From Perognathus longimembris pacificus (lineage: Eukaryota > Chordata > Mammalia > Rodentia > Heteromyidae), in NCBI RefSeq assembly GCF_023159225.1, contig NC_063162.1, positions 94,506,880 through 94,570,879 of the forward strand: a stretch of 64,000 nt of DNA, in the 5' to 3' direction. Position 1 is the stretch's first letter. Every line of letters begins with the position of its first letter. Shown piece after piece: positions 11,942 to 24,342 of this stretch. The position numbers and the translations under genes are program-made. The notes beneath the pieces were generated by a model. The model was not told where the DNA came from. It saw nothing but the letters and a program-made list of their open reading frames with translations, and searched no databases.

Positions 11942-14280
11942 CTAGCCCAAAGATCTGACTGTTGTCAGGTCTCAGAGTTATAGTGTTAGGAAGCTATTCT
12001 TTGCTTGCTTGGGAGCTTTCTTGTGCTTCTGAGATTTCATTGCCTACAGTATATATCATATATGTCAACTTCAGAGTTCTTCAAAAAAGACTTTGTCGAT
12101 TCATATATCTTATGTAGTCTGATATTGACATCTATTCTCTTTTCCAACATGCATGTGGATTCTAATTTTGCAACTGTCTAGCTGACCTTAAATTTTGATC
12201 TATTATTTTCTGAATGGATAATGTTTTCTTGTGTACCCTACTGTATCTTGGTGCTTAGAAAGAAATAAGAGAGAGAATATAGTAGGAAGCAAATACTTTT
12301 ATTTGATATTTTAAAATTCTTACCTGTATTCTTCCCCTTCCTTTGCTTTATTTAACAATACTTACTAAGATAAACAGAACTAGATTTCCTCTGTCATTAT
12401 CATGCAGAAATTGTCTTATTGGAACAAATCAAGGTCATCCTTTCTATTATTGAGACTCAGCAGATATACAAACCTTTAATCTTCCTCTACTGATTGAAAT
12501 AATTTTCAGGAAGAATATGTCCCATTGCAACTCTTGCTTTTATTTTCATAGATGACAGGTTCAATTTACCAAAGCAGTGAGGCTTGAGATGAATGCATTT
12601 TATAAATGCATTTGCACTTGTACTGATGGCCTGGAGAGCAACGTGTGGTGGGATGGACATGGACATTTCCTGTCCTACAACCACAGCAGAGTGGAAATGC
12701 ATGCTAATGATTGCCTGTTGGGACCTTGGATACAAGAGTTGAGCTGTGCTAAGAGCTGCTTAGAGGTTTTCTGTACTGTCTACCATCTCCTATTTGGAAA
12801 GCCACTTGACTTTTTCCATTAGTGTTTTTCTTCTTTTTGAAGTGTTGTAATTCATCCTCAGTGTGTGGTCTGGCTTCATTCTCACAAGAGCAAGAGACTG
12901 GAAGAACTGAGCCAAACTGTGGTGGGCCAATGATAAAAACTGCTATTTTCCATCTTAACAATTGTTTTCGCTTTAAGAACTGTGAGGCTAGAACTTTGTA
13001 TAGTTGTAGAAGAGGATTTTGTATATCTGTGAATAAAAAGCAAAAAGTGATAAACATGTGATACAAATGTAAGAAAAATTATCAAATTTAACCAATAAAA
13101 TTTATTTTAAAAACTGGTCTTAGAACTTTTTCAGAGTATCAAGTTTTTCAGGGTTTTCTAGTGTTACCACCACAAATCTTACTTTCTGTGCTTTGCAGTG
13201 AACTATACTTCCCTTCCTAAAGATCCTAAAAATTTGAGCTTTATTTGTGTCTCTCCATAAGTCAGCCTGCTCTTGAACCTGAACCAACTCCTTGACAACA
13301 CATTTTGAATGAGTTAATAGGGGTGAAATGTCCCACTTTAAAGACCTCATGTTACTTTCATTGCCTTTCTGGTTACCCACAATTGAATGGTTATGAAGAG
13401 CAATCTATTGTAGAGTATAGTGTATAATGTAATGCTTCTCTTACAATGCTGAAATTTATGTTCTCAATATAGGTCATATAAAAATTACATAATAAATCCA
13501 GGAACAAACATGAGGCTATAAAATGAAATTTAATACAACACTTCAAATTAATGTTGAAACATTAGATAAACCATTTTCTTTCACTGCCTCGACTTTTAAA
13601 GTCTGCTGAATGGGATAATGATGGCTGTCTCCACTTATATGCATGGATTGAGGAGTCATTGTCTATAATGTGATTCTAAAGTCATCTGGACCCCAGATGC
13701 ACTGCTTTTTCTAATAAAAATAGACATAGATAAATAATGAAATGTATTCTTTGTTTACCATATACTTCAAAATTCAATTCAGGACAAATTCAGCAGTTTC
13801 AAAGTACTATCAAATATCATTCCATTTTGTGAAAGTAATTTACCTAAAAATTGAAAGTTACTTTATTTTCATTATACGTGTATATAGATTCTGAGGTTGT
13901 GTCCTATTTTTGTATGGCTAGTACATTTCTCTGTCTACAAGAATCTTCAGCTTTAATTCACAGTGACTTTCAGTTAGAAGATTTTCTTTAGTAATCATTG
14001 TGATTTTAAAATCCATTTGTCAATTTATACTTGTCTTTAGATTTCTGACACCTTATTGGAAGGATAAAATGGGTCAGTGGTATAGCAATAGTAGGACAGA
14101 GTAAAATTATATTTTTCTACCTGGAAAATATTTAGCAAATAAGACCTGAGGGCTAAAGAAGTAAGGTGATATTTTTGGAGAAATAAAGATTGAAAGAGTT
14201 CTTCAATAACAAGTAGATATTAGAGGAACTGCATGATGGAATTTTCTTATCAAAATCTGAGGAAAGATCACAGTACAATT
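9490..14280. other. Unique AT-rich intergenic DNA
   Basis: A long stretch without recognisable genes. It contains a (CA)n microsatellite at about 11892-11939. A slightly GC-richer block at 12570-13070 carries overlapping short open frames on both strands, but I could not relate it to any known protein. Confidence 0.5.
11892..11939. repeat. (CA)n microsatellite
   Basis: About 24 uninterrupted CA units. Confidence 0.95.
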
Positions 14281-14284
14281 TAAC

Positions 14285-14966
14285 ATTGCTAAAATATGGA
14301 ACCAACCCATATACATATGTATATATATGTATATGGTACATATACACAATGGAATTCTATGCTTCTCTCAGAAAGAAGGACATTGCCACATTCCTAAGGA
14401 AATGGAAAGACTTGGGAAAAAAATCATATTAAGTGAAGTGAGCCAGACTCAAAGAAACATAGACTCTATGGTTTCCCTCAGTGGCAATAATTACCATATG
14501 TCTAGGATAATCCTAGCAGAAGATCACAATAGCTCAATAGCTCTATACATATGAACACATAAGATGATGCTAAGCAAAATGAACTCTAAGCTATGGAAAG
14601 AAGTGGTTTATCGTTGTTATTTTCAACATACTTTGTGAAAATTTGCCATTTTCTTTTGTCTTTCATCCCCATGGTTTTACCCCTGATGTCACTATAACTG
14701 ACTTGGGTACCCTGAATATTGTATATACATTTATTGGAAGTAGGGAAGGAAAGGGGAACATCAAAATGGAGAGACAAAGGGAAATCAATACAATAGCAAT
14801 ACTTACAAGACAATATGCTGTAAACCAACTGTACAACTCTGGGAGAAAAATGAGAAAGGAGGTTACAAGTTTGATAAGAAATGCACTCACTGCCCACTGC
14901 CTTTCGTATGAAAATGTAATCTGTCTGTCCATCACTTTGACAATAACTAAATAAGTTAATTTAAAA
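14285..14966 (+). mobile_element. 5'-truncated L1 (lineage A): ORF2 C-terminus and 3' UTR
   Basis: Contains the ORF2 C-terminal coding block (tggtacatatacacaatgg, near 14333-14351; gaagtgagccagactcaaag, near 14437-14456). The lineage-A 3' UTR follows, with gtaaaccaactgtacaactc near 14820. It ends 'ccatcactttgacaataact' with an A-rich tail. The 5' end is truncated and frames are broken. Confidence 0.85.
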
Positions 14967-15825
14967 AAACTGGGGAAATAACTATATTTTCTGAAGTTTG
15001 AAAGATACAACTTGACATAGTACAAACTGAAATCTAAGCATAAAATTGTGCGTTTTGTTTCAAGATGCTCTCAGAATTTTCTTAGCCTCAGTATAGGTAA
15101 GAAAGATTAAAATTATTAAAAATCCAATAAAGGGAAGATATTTAAGTAAAACAGAAGAACACTTTCTTGCCTATTGAGTGGATTTATTTTGCCCAAAAAT
15201 GGAGTTATAGGATAGAACTATATTTTCATGTCTGGTTTCTTTGTTCATTTATCACTGAGACTCATTTAGTTTGTTACTTATAGTCCTCTATATTTTGTAT
15301 CATAGAAATATATAAAACATGTGACTGAGGGCATTCATGTGCATTTCTAGGTGAATTATACATCTGTGAACATTTGCACACCTCAGTTTCAGTGTGCAAG
15401 ATTATATTTTGTTGAGTACACACAAATAAGAGTGCTGGAATTGCAATGGGCTGATCAGATATGTTTATAGTGAGTTTATATATAGTATTGGTTTTTGAAA
15501 GGGGTTCAAGAAATTTACTTTTCAACAGTAGCATATTAGGGTTCTGATGTCATACACATTTACTATACTTGCTGTTTTCTCAGTGATTTAAATTTGCATT
15601 TCTTGATCATTAATAAGGTTAAAGACCCTTACACATATTTGTTGATATGGGAATTCTCATTACGGATATTTTGTTTCAAGTCTTCCTACCTTAAAATCAC
15701 ATGATTTGTCTTTTTTTTTTATTGATTCACAGACATTGCTTATACATATTATGTTGATTAAGTGTCTTTTGCATAGTTAATCTCTTGCTGTGTTTTATCT
15801 GTTCACTCTTTACAAATCTTTGAGA
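14967..15825. other. Unique AT-rich intergenic DNA
   Basis: No feature recognised apart from short T-runs (for example 15711-15720). Confidence 0.5.
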
Positions 15826-15829
15826 GGGG

Positions 15830-16300
15830 GCATTTTATTATTTTATTTTTGAGTTAGCATACATTCATAGTGGAGGGAGTTTATTGTAATATTTCCATAT
15901 ATGCACACACTGCTCTCTGAATAAATTCATCTCTTCTGCCATATTCCCACAGCTCTTTTTTCTCTGTCTTCATTATTCTTAGGTCTAAGGTCAGAACTTG
16001 ATGTTTTCATTCCTTGCTAACGTTCTAGCAACTGAGTCATGCCTCCAACCCCTCTTCTTCCATTTTTAAACCAGCATTTGGTGGGTTTCATTATGCTGTC
16101 TTCAGGCATATGCTTTGCCCTTGGATCCTCAGTACCCTTCACCACCCATTCCTACTTCCTTCTTCCAACTGATCCTCTTTTTAGGCAGTCCTTTCTTTTG
16201 CATACACGTCTCATTACTATCATCATCATCATCATCATCATTATCATTTTAGACCCATATTTCACAAATGAGCAAGAACATGTAATAGTTTGGTATAAAG
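15830..16300 (-). repeat. Probable ancient L1 3'-end remnant
   Basis: Blocks such as 'tttattgtaatatttccata' and 'tcacaaatgagcaagaacat' resemble the antisense of old mammalian L1 3' UTRs. An (ATC)n tract sits at about 16216-16248. The match is judged by eye only. The 131-residue open frame at 16039-16434 runs across this and the next L1 and is not a gene. Confidence 0.35.
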
Positions 16301-16386
16301 ACATTGGTGCTTGGCTTAATTTCAGTTTTGAAAGCTTTCCATTTGGTTCCCTTTGGAGAATGTTATTGTTTGCAGACTTTTCACAT

Positions 16387-16899
16387 ATGACTCCATCTCA
16401 CCCCAGTAAGACTGTTCTATATCAAGAAAACTAACAATCACAACTGTTGGAGGGGATGTGGACAAAAGGGAACCCTACTCCATTGTTGGTAGGAATGTAA
16501 ACTGGTTCAGCCACTCTGGCAAGCAGTATGGAGATTCCTCAGAAGGTTAAACATAGAACTCCCCTATGACCCAGCAGCCCCACTTTTGGGTATCTATCCA
16601 AAAGACCACAAACATAATCACACTAAATCCACCAGCACAACAATGTTCATCGCAGCACAATTTGTCATAGCTAGAATCTGGAACCAACCCAGATGCCCCT
16701 CAGTAGATGAATGGATCAGGAAAATGTGGTACATATACACAATGGAATTTTATGCCTCTATCAGAAAGAATGACATTGCCCCATTTGTAAGGAAATGGAA
16801 GGACTTGGAAAAAGTTATACTAAGTGAAGTGAGCCAGACCCAAATAAACATGGACTCTATGGTCTCCCTTATAGGGAATAATTAGCACAGGTTATGATT
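16387..16899 (+). mobile_element. L1 fragment (lineage A): ORF2 C-terminal region
   Basis: Matches the ORF2 end of the copy at 23498-24335 almost base for base from 'cccactttttgggtatctatc'-type sequence (16579 onward) to 'ataattagcacagg' (16894). The conserved protein blocks IWNQPRCPSVDEWIRKMWYI and YTMEFYASIRKNDIAPF are readable in the frame 16586-16885. It stops abruptly at about 16899 without the lineage's 3' UTR or a poly(A) tail, so the 3' part has been lost or replaced. Confidence 0.85.
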
Positions 16900-17575
16900 C
16901 TCTTTATTATGTATTATCACCTAAATTTAGATCACCTTGGCATCTGTGTCTGTTTCCATTTTGTTTTGTGGTTATACATAATCTGATGGGTTTTGTTGAA
17001 TGTAGGTCAATATGGAAGAAATAATTAGAGAAGCTCTGGAAGATGTCCTCCTGCAAAGATTAGGTTTATTTTTCCAACCCAAAGTATAGACAAACCACTT
17101 TCCTCTAGAAACTGGACTATTTTTAGTTTGTTCTCACCCCTCACACACAACGTTTGAGGAAATCTCAGCTAAAAAAAGAATTTAGGTGTTTAAATGGGCT
17201 TATTCTTATTTGAAGAAGTTGAACACCATTGTTTTGTCTTTCTACCATGAGATTTAAAAAAATCGGTACTAACCTATTTAATTTCTAAACACAGTTTTGA
17301 GATCTTTGTTGGTCTCAGAGTCCTTTAGATGCTTAGAGTGAAATTTGTAAAGAATGTCAGAATTCTCCTCTGACATCTGCTGATAGAGCCTTCAAGTCTC
17401 TAGACTTCACAATCAAATTTCAGTGCTGTGGCTGAGAACAGCCCAAGGTGAAAGTAGGAAAACTATCCCATTCCAATGCACTTCCAGTTGCTTTGGAGAC
17501 CTGGTTCTAGAATTTCATGTTCTCCTTTTTATATCTCCCAGTGATTTTGTTTGTGTGTTAGTTTATTTATTTTTG
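16900..17575. other. Unique intergenic DNA
   Basis: No feature recognised. Confidence 0.5.
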
Positions 17576-17579
17576 TTTG

Positions 17580-17804
17580 TTTTTGGTCATCAGTTGTGGA
17601 GTTCAAACTCTGGGCCTCAGGACTGTCCCAGAGCACAAAGCTAGTGCTCTACCACTTGAGCCACAGCACCACTTCCAGTTTTCTGGTGGTTAATTGGAGA
17701 TAAGTTTATAACAGACTTTCCTGCCTGGGCTGGCTTTGAATTGTAATCCTCAGATCTCAGCCGCCTGAGTAGGATTACAGGTGTGAGCCACCACAGCCGG
17801 CCTG
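17580..17804 (-). repeat. Composite B1/ID-like (Geo-type) SINE
   Basis: On the minus strand it begins with a B1-like half ('gtaatcctactcaggcggc' type core, 'ggctcacacctg') and runs through 'ccaattaaccaccagaaaac' into an ID-like half ('gtggctcaagtggtagagca') with the 3' end near 17580. Confidence 0.8.
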
Positions 17805-19255
17805 TTAGTTTTTAAATTAGATTTTCATGGTTGGTATAGTTTTGACCATACCAATTACTACATCAGAGGAAAGAACACAGAGTTTAAAAAAGGTCAATCA
17901 CATAACGTCTTGTTGGAGACAAACTTGGGTAGGGAAAATTCACGGTTTATTGTGCTATTTAAGTTGTCTATAATAACAATGCATATCTTTATGATGGCAC
18001 ATTGTCTGACTCCATGCTGTTATTAAAGTATCATCTCCATCATGATTTCTCTTTAACAAATCTGAACTTCTCAAGTTTTAAAAAATACTTTTCTCTTCAA
18101 ACATATTTTTGTGTTGTTGTTTTGTTTTGATTACTACTCTTACAGAACCAAGCATTACAACAAATATTTCAATTCTGAATACATGTATGCAGACAAGTCA
18201 CTGGAGGTATAAGATAGGAGTCCTTCCACTGGGGATGACAGGAGGGCTTGAACCGACTTCTAAGCTGTATAAATAATTTAAGATTAAAAAAAATTAAAAC
18301 AAAGGTATGAGTCCTTGACTCACAGAGTACCTAGTTAGTGCCAGATATGGACAGAGAACTCAGGAAAATTATCTCTAGCTGAGACATATATTTCCATTTC
18401 CAAAGTGTGCCATAAAAATATTATTGTATGTATCATAATATGAACAAATTTGGAGTCAGTGGCCAAGAATAATTTCCTCTCCACCCTCCTACATACTCCT
18501 ATACAATTAATTTTTGTTCTGTGACAGATTTTGTTTCTTACTTAAAACCTGCTCAAACATAACTGACATTAAATGAGCTTTACTTATTTTTTATAATAAC
18601 ATGATTCTGTAATATGTGGCTTTTGATACCAAAAATTATGAGTTGTGAAGTGATAAAAGCTAAATTTGAGTCTTAAAATGAGATCCTATGGTCTTTGGTG
18701 AGTTTTCTTTGAGTGTTAGTTGTCACATTGGTAAAATGAAGGAGATACTACCAGCCTTATTATTTAAAAGTATTTATGTAATGCATATTTTATACACAAA
18801 ACTGAACAGTAGACTAAAAGAGAGTCTCTGAATCCATATAGCATAAACATAGGATATAACATATTACAATACACCACTGATTTTTTTTTTAATTTTTGTA
18901 AGCTCAGTAACAGGTGAATAAAGGAATAGAAACAATTCAGAGAAAGTCCAAAGTTTTTTTTTTATTCCAAATATTAGACCCACTAAGCTCTCAATGTATA
19001 GTTGACTTATCTTCCTTGATATCTTTTACTCCTGAGATTCATGAACATAGTATAATCATTAAAATATATTCAAAATTATTATAATAAATTATATGCATAT
19101 TAAACTTGTTTCTCAATTTACTCATCCAATGTCAATGATGACCTGGGTTTGAGTTCTGTCTATACCATTTGCAAGCTTTTTGTTGTTTATTTACATTATA
19201 TTAGTCATTTGGGTAACTAATCTAGGTCAAACTTTCCTCATCTACAAAACTGGTA
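17805..19255. other. Unique AT-rich intergenic DNA
   Basis: No gene or element recognised. Short homopolymer runs occur near 18881 and 18953. Confidence 0.5.
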
Positions 19256-19263
19256 AACTAAGA

Positions 19264-19266
<3 letters not shown>

Positions 19267-19299
<33 letters not shown>
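19267..19299. repeat. (TG)n microsatellite at a SINE tail
   Basis: About 16 TG units, directly next to the 3' end of the minus-strand SINE that follows. Confidence 0.9.
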
Positions 19300-19304
<5 letters not shown>

Positions 19305-19500
19305 GGTGCTAGCATCTAGGTTTGAGGACTCATGTTTGCCTGTCACTGCACACGAGTCATGTCTTCAGTGGGGCTTTTTTATGCTTATTTTATGGATGGA
19401 TTTACATGCACTTTTCTTCCTGAGCAGGCTTTGAACTTCAATCCTCTAAATCATAGACTACTGAGTAGCTAGGATTGCAGGCATCAGCCACCAGTGACCC
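19305..19500 (-). repeat. Diverged composite SINE
   Basis: Minus-strand B1-like core near 19440-19497 ('gctgatgcctgcaatcctag' type on the reverse strand, then 'ctactcagtagtctatg'). A degraded ID-like half extends towards the TG repeat. Confidence 0.55.
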
Positions 19501-22330
19501 ACCTTATAGGATATTTTTCAAGAAAACAAGCAGATTCTACTTGTAAAATTATGTAATGGGGGTATCAGTAAATGTTCAATAACTGCTAGGTATTGTTATT
19601 ATATTGTTATTATTCCAAATTTAAGCTATCTTCCAGAAGTCCAAACATTTGGCCAAAAAGCAATTTAATCTATTTTCTTCCACTCCCATTTTCCACTGTC
19701 CCCAATCCCAGGTGAGAGTATTAGAAAAGGTTTTGTTTCTTAAATGTACTTGGGCAGGCCAATTATTCCACACAAATCAAGTAACCCCTTGAGGTTCCCC
19801 AGTCTTTCAAAGCCTGAGAATGTGGGTAGTCTTGGCTCCTCTGCCTTTGTCCGGTGTGTAGGATGTCCTGGCAGTCCATCCATTTGAGCCTGAGATTTGG
19901 CTTTGGGGCTAGGTTCCATCCACTTCCTCCTAACTCTGCCTTCAGGCCAGGAAAATGCTGTAATAGAGTTTCTACTCTCCAGAAAAGCCCTAGAGATTCC
20001 TACTCTTGAACTTGAGGGTAGACATTCAAATATTGCCTTCCTTGAATGTTTTTTAGTTTAGTTAAAGACTATTGTTTTTTCAAATTGTCTTTCTTAATAA
20101 ATCTGCCCAGCTCTTCTATTCATTCCTTATTTGAACTCAAGGTCAGGGTTATTTTTGCAGTGAAGTTTCTTTCAGAAACCCATATTCTTTTAACTTTGAA
20201 ACCATTTAACCTACATTACATTTGGGGGAGGTGGATGTTAGAGGTACTTTGGTTGCTTACTATTTTTCTATTTACATGTTTAATCTTTAAATCTTCCATT
20301 TTATTCCTTAATATATACACTAGGGCCATTTAAAAATGACAACATGAAAGGCAGGGAAAATAGTTTGGCTAAGAATAAAATAGACAGGAAATGGATATGG
20401 AAAAGACACATCTTTAAGTTAAGCTGGTAAAAGCATAATCTCTTTAGGGAGAGAGGGAGAGATGAAAGGAGAAAAGGAGGGAGAGTTGGAGGGAGTATGG
20501 AGAGAGACAAAATAGAAAAATAGAACAAATGAAAAAAGGAGATAGATATAGAAAACTAGAGTGAAAAATATAAAAAGAGAATAGTCCTAGTAAAAAGAGT
20601 AGACTAACCATAGTCTCTATTCACAATCTATTTTAGACTTATGTTTCTGAATGCACTATGAAAAATAGAACAAAAAGTAGCATCAATTCAATTTATGTTT
20701 AACACCTACAGATCATGAAGAAGGGTTCACTAACATATCGACTACTGTATGTACACTGACAACTGAGCAACTCTCTAAAGTATAACTCATAAAAAGCCTC
20801 TTTGCTTTGAAGCTTTCTTCCATTTGCTCTTCAGAATTTTTTTGTTTTCTGATTGGAGATACAGAGAATGGTGAAGGGAAGGACTCCCAGGTTTATCTCA
20901 CATGCTTCTGGAAGATATACATATTTTAACAGGGTTCAAAATACCATGAAGAATATGGCTACTGATGAGACTATTTCTCTTCATAGCTAAGAAAGTCATT
21001 CATAAAAAAGAAAGGTGTGCATAAGAGGAAACAGGAGATCAATCTACATAGTGTGGAGTTCACTTCATTTTTCTTTCTATAGAAAAACGTACTAGTATAG
21101 ATACCATTTGAGTCACTGCTGCAAATTCTCATCCTAATGAGAAATGCAATGAGACAGAGTTCTTTGATCAGTGCCTTTTGTATTGAGAGCACTGGAGGAT
21201 CATAAATGGACAGCCTACCACCTTAGACTGTGAAACTGGAGATTTCCATTCACCTCTTCTGTTCTTTCATAATTGCCTTTTATAAAGCAATGTGCACACA
21301 TGCTGTTCTGACCCAGTAAGGGACAATCAGTTGAGATGGACCCCTACCCAGGGTTAGTGAGAGATAAAATTTCATCACGAGGAAGTATTAAATTTAATTT
21401 TTCCTTGCATTTCTATCCTGATATGCCAATCCTTGTCCTTGCATGCACATCACTTGGGACAGTACTGGACCTTTTTAAAATGTTCTTCTGTTAGATTTTA
21501 TATTCTCTGAAATTTGACATTCTCTGAATTTTCATGAATTCCCAGATGATTGGGAAATTTTCACCTAATGAAATCTGAAAAACCATGGCCTCTCTTAAAT
21601 ACCTACTTTACAATGTTCATGGAGCCTGGATGATAGATAATTAACTTCTCCATGTGTTCCTCTAGCAGAATAGTTACAACTTATTACTAGGAAGAATCTT
21701 GAAGATTTCATTTTAAAAATGAATAGATTATTCAGAGATCCATACTGATATTTTCAGGTCCATGTACAGAGAGACTTCTTTGAACTGATTACAGTGGAAG
21801 TGATTCAAAAGAGAAACAATATTTTATGATCATTAAACAAAAAACAAATATTGGGGGCAGGTGGCATTTCATTGTTTTCAATAAAATTTAAGAATAGCAT
21901 GTTCAAACATTTTATAAGTACTATTAGTATTGAAATATTATTATAGTAATTATGCCTTTTATTGATAACATTGATCTGGTTAAAGAAGTAAATTTCAGAC
22001 ACTTTATTTCGAAGGTAACACATGACTGATATTTGTTCTATAACTGAAATAATGGAGATGCTTTTCTACCTTCTGAAGTTCATTTGGTACAAATGTTTTG
22101 AACAGAAATCTGTAACCACACCAAGACAGGAAAATCAACATATTTGTCAAAATATGTTATATTCTAATAGCAGCTACAACAATATTCACAATCTGCATCC
22201 TGTGAAAAAGTGTGACTTTTTAGTTCTGTTGAATCCAGAAAATGGCAGGAAGGTTGGGGAGAAAGAAGAGAAAAATGAGCAGTGATTGGTTTCAGAAAAT
22301 AAAGCTAGACAATAGCCCTTTGAGATTGAA
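19501..22330. other. Unique intergenic DNA with a purine-rich tract
   Basis: No gene recognised. A GA-rich tract occupies about 20445-20580. The short frames at 20046-20333, 20971-21192 and 22022-22285 have no familiar protein features. Confidence 0.5.
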
Positions 22331-22334
22331 AGGA

Positions 22335-22541
22335 GGGGCTGGGAATGTGGCTTAGTAGTAGAGTGCTTACCTAGCATGCATGAAGCCCTGGGTTCTATTT
22401 CTTGGTACTACATAAACAGAAAAAGCTAGAAGTAACACTGTGGCTTAGGTGGCAGAGTGCTAGCCTTGAGCAAAAAGAAGTCAGGGACAGTGCTTAAGTC
22501 CTGAGTCCAAGCCCCAGGACTGGCAAAAAAAAAAAAAAAAA
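22335..22541 (+). repeat. Dimeric ID-type SINE with poly(A)
   Basis: Begins ggggctgggaatgtggctta (ID head, box A region), continues to 'agccctgggttctattt' (box B region), then the second monomer 'gtggcagagtgctagccttg'. It ends '...aggactggc' followed by about 18 A. Full-length copy with scattered substitutions. Confidence 0.9.
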
Positions 22542-22797
22542 GGAAAAGACTGAGACTATCTGTGCTAATTAAATTAAAAATGAATAACTTGAATATAAAG
22601 CTATCACTTAAAATATTATATCACTTGGATTTAAACTACTGATAAAAAATGGAAATTCTACAATTTGCTACTAGGTGAAGGTAAAAGTATTGAAAGGAAG
22701 AATAAATATTTTAACTAAATATCTCTAACTGATGGTATATTGTGGACATGATATAATTTTGTCTGTTATTTATTAACTTATTAGTACAAATGAAACT

Positions 22798-23110
22798 AGG
22801 GATGGTGACTCTTATTTCTAATCCTCTTTATTCAAGAAGTGGAGATTCAGAAAATTGCAGTTTAAGGCCAGCAGAGGCAAAAATTTAGGAAGGCTCTTTC
22901 CCAACAAAACAATCCAGATATGATGATTTTATTCTGTGTTCCCAGCTATGGCAGGCACATAGTTAGGAAGAACGTGGTCCAAGGGAGCTCTGGGAAAGTC
23001 ATAGACTGTATCTAAAAAATAGCTAATGCCAAAAAGAGATATGGATGCTGATCCAAGTATCTGCCTAGTAAGTGTGAATCCCTGAGTTCAAACTCAACAT
23101 TGCCAAAATA
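22798..23110 (+). repeat. Old multi-part SINE (B1-like plus ID-like)
   Basis: Weak B1-like blocks near 22810-22990 ('ttctaatcctctttattcaa', 'ttaaggccagcagagg'). A better ID-like end sits at 23036-23110 ('tgaatccctgagttcaaact'). Confidence 0.5.
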
Positions 23111-23241
23111 ATTGGATTAGAATAAGCACCATTGAAAAGCTAATAGCTAAAGTAATAGCTAATTCATGGACCAGGTTTTTGGAATCAGGACAGTGGAGGA
23201 TTTACTCTTAGTCAATTACCCTTGTAACTCATGAACTATTA

Positions 23242-23392
23242 AAAATATATGTATTATATTATTTATGATATGTAATATACATATATTTATAATATAATAT
23301 GCATATAGCATGTACATATAATATATAATGTACATACACAATATACTGTACATATATAGATATATAATATACATATATGTTTATATATATTA
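23242..23392. repeat. AT-rich (TATA/TACATA) low-complexity tract
   Basis: Imperfect alternation of tatata, catata and gtacata over about 150 bp. Confidence 0.85.
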
Positions 23393-23497
23393 AATCTTTA
23401 ATACAGGATAAATGAAAATTTGGTCAAGCCATTTGTAACTAAGTAATGAGCAGAAGGCATTGATGCGATGCAGTTGTTCTGGAGAAGCATAAGAATC

Positions 23498-24335
23498 TAT
23501 GACCCAGCAACCCCACTTTTGGGTATCTATCCAAAAAACCACAAACAAAATCACAGTAAAGCAACCAGCACAACAATGTTCATTGCAGCGCAATTTGTCG
23601 TAGCGAGAATCTGGAACCAACCCAGATGCCCCTCAGTAGATGAATGGATCAGGAAAATGTGGTACATATACACAATGGAATTTTATGCCTCTATCAGAAA
23701 GAATGACATTGCCCCATTTGTAAGGAAATGGAAGAATTTGGAAAAAATTATACTAAGTGAAGTGAGCCAGACCCAAAGAAACATGGACTCTATGGTCTCC
23801 CTTATTGGGAATAATTAGCACAGGTTTTGGCAAGTCACAGCAGAGGATCACAAGAGCCCAATAGCTATACCCTTATGATGACAAAAGATGATGCTAAGTG
23901 AAATGAACTCCATGTTATGGAAATGATTGTTATATCACAGTTGTAACTACTTTCAACGTCCCATGTGTATCTGTAGCTTCTACTATTGATGATGTTCTTG
24001 TATCACCTTCCTGTGATTGTATCTACACTATCTCTGTAATCTTATCTGAGTATATTGGAAATCATGTATACTGGTATTAGAACTAGGAAATTGAAAGGGA
24101 ATACCAAAATTGAGAGACACAGGGTAAAAAAAGAGAAACAACTACAAAAGCAATACTTGCAAAACTGTTTGGTTTAAGTGAACTGAACACCTCAGGGTGG
24201 GAAAGGGTAAGGGGGAGAGGGGAGGGGGGTATCAGGGACAAGGTAACAAACATACAAGAAATGTATCCAATGCCTAACGTATGAAACTGTAACCTCTCTG
24301 TACATCAGTTTGATAATAAAAACTAAAAAAAAAAA
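23498..24335 (+). mobile_element. 5'-truncated L1 (lineage A) with target duplication
   Basis: Carries the last ~105 codons of ORF2 (open in the frame ending at 23818, C-terminus ...SQTQRNMDSMVSLIGNN). A 3' UTR follows with a G-rich polypurine tract at about 24194-24233, 'ctgtacatcagtttgataat' and a poly(A). The repeat aagaatc flanks it at 23491-23497 and 24336-24342, consistent with a short target-site duplication. Cleanest lineage-A 3' end in the window. Confidence 0.9.
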
Positions 24336-24342
24336 AAGAATC

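Noticed and set aside
12577..13066. Overlapping open frames on both strands in a slightly GC-richer block
   Set aside because: No protein family recognised and no splice or start context. Overlap on opposite strands is typical of chance frames in low-stop DNA.
16039..16434. 131-codon frame
   Set aside because: It spans an old L1 remnant, an (ATC)n tract and the next L1, so it is not a host gene.
22335..22410. ID heads of SINEs as tRNA-Ala genes
   Set aside because: They are tRNA-derived SINE heads linked to a second monomer and poly(A), with substitutions that break tRNA folding.
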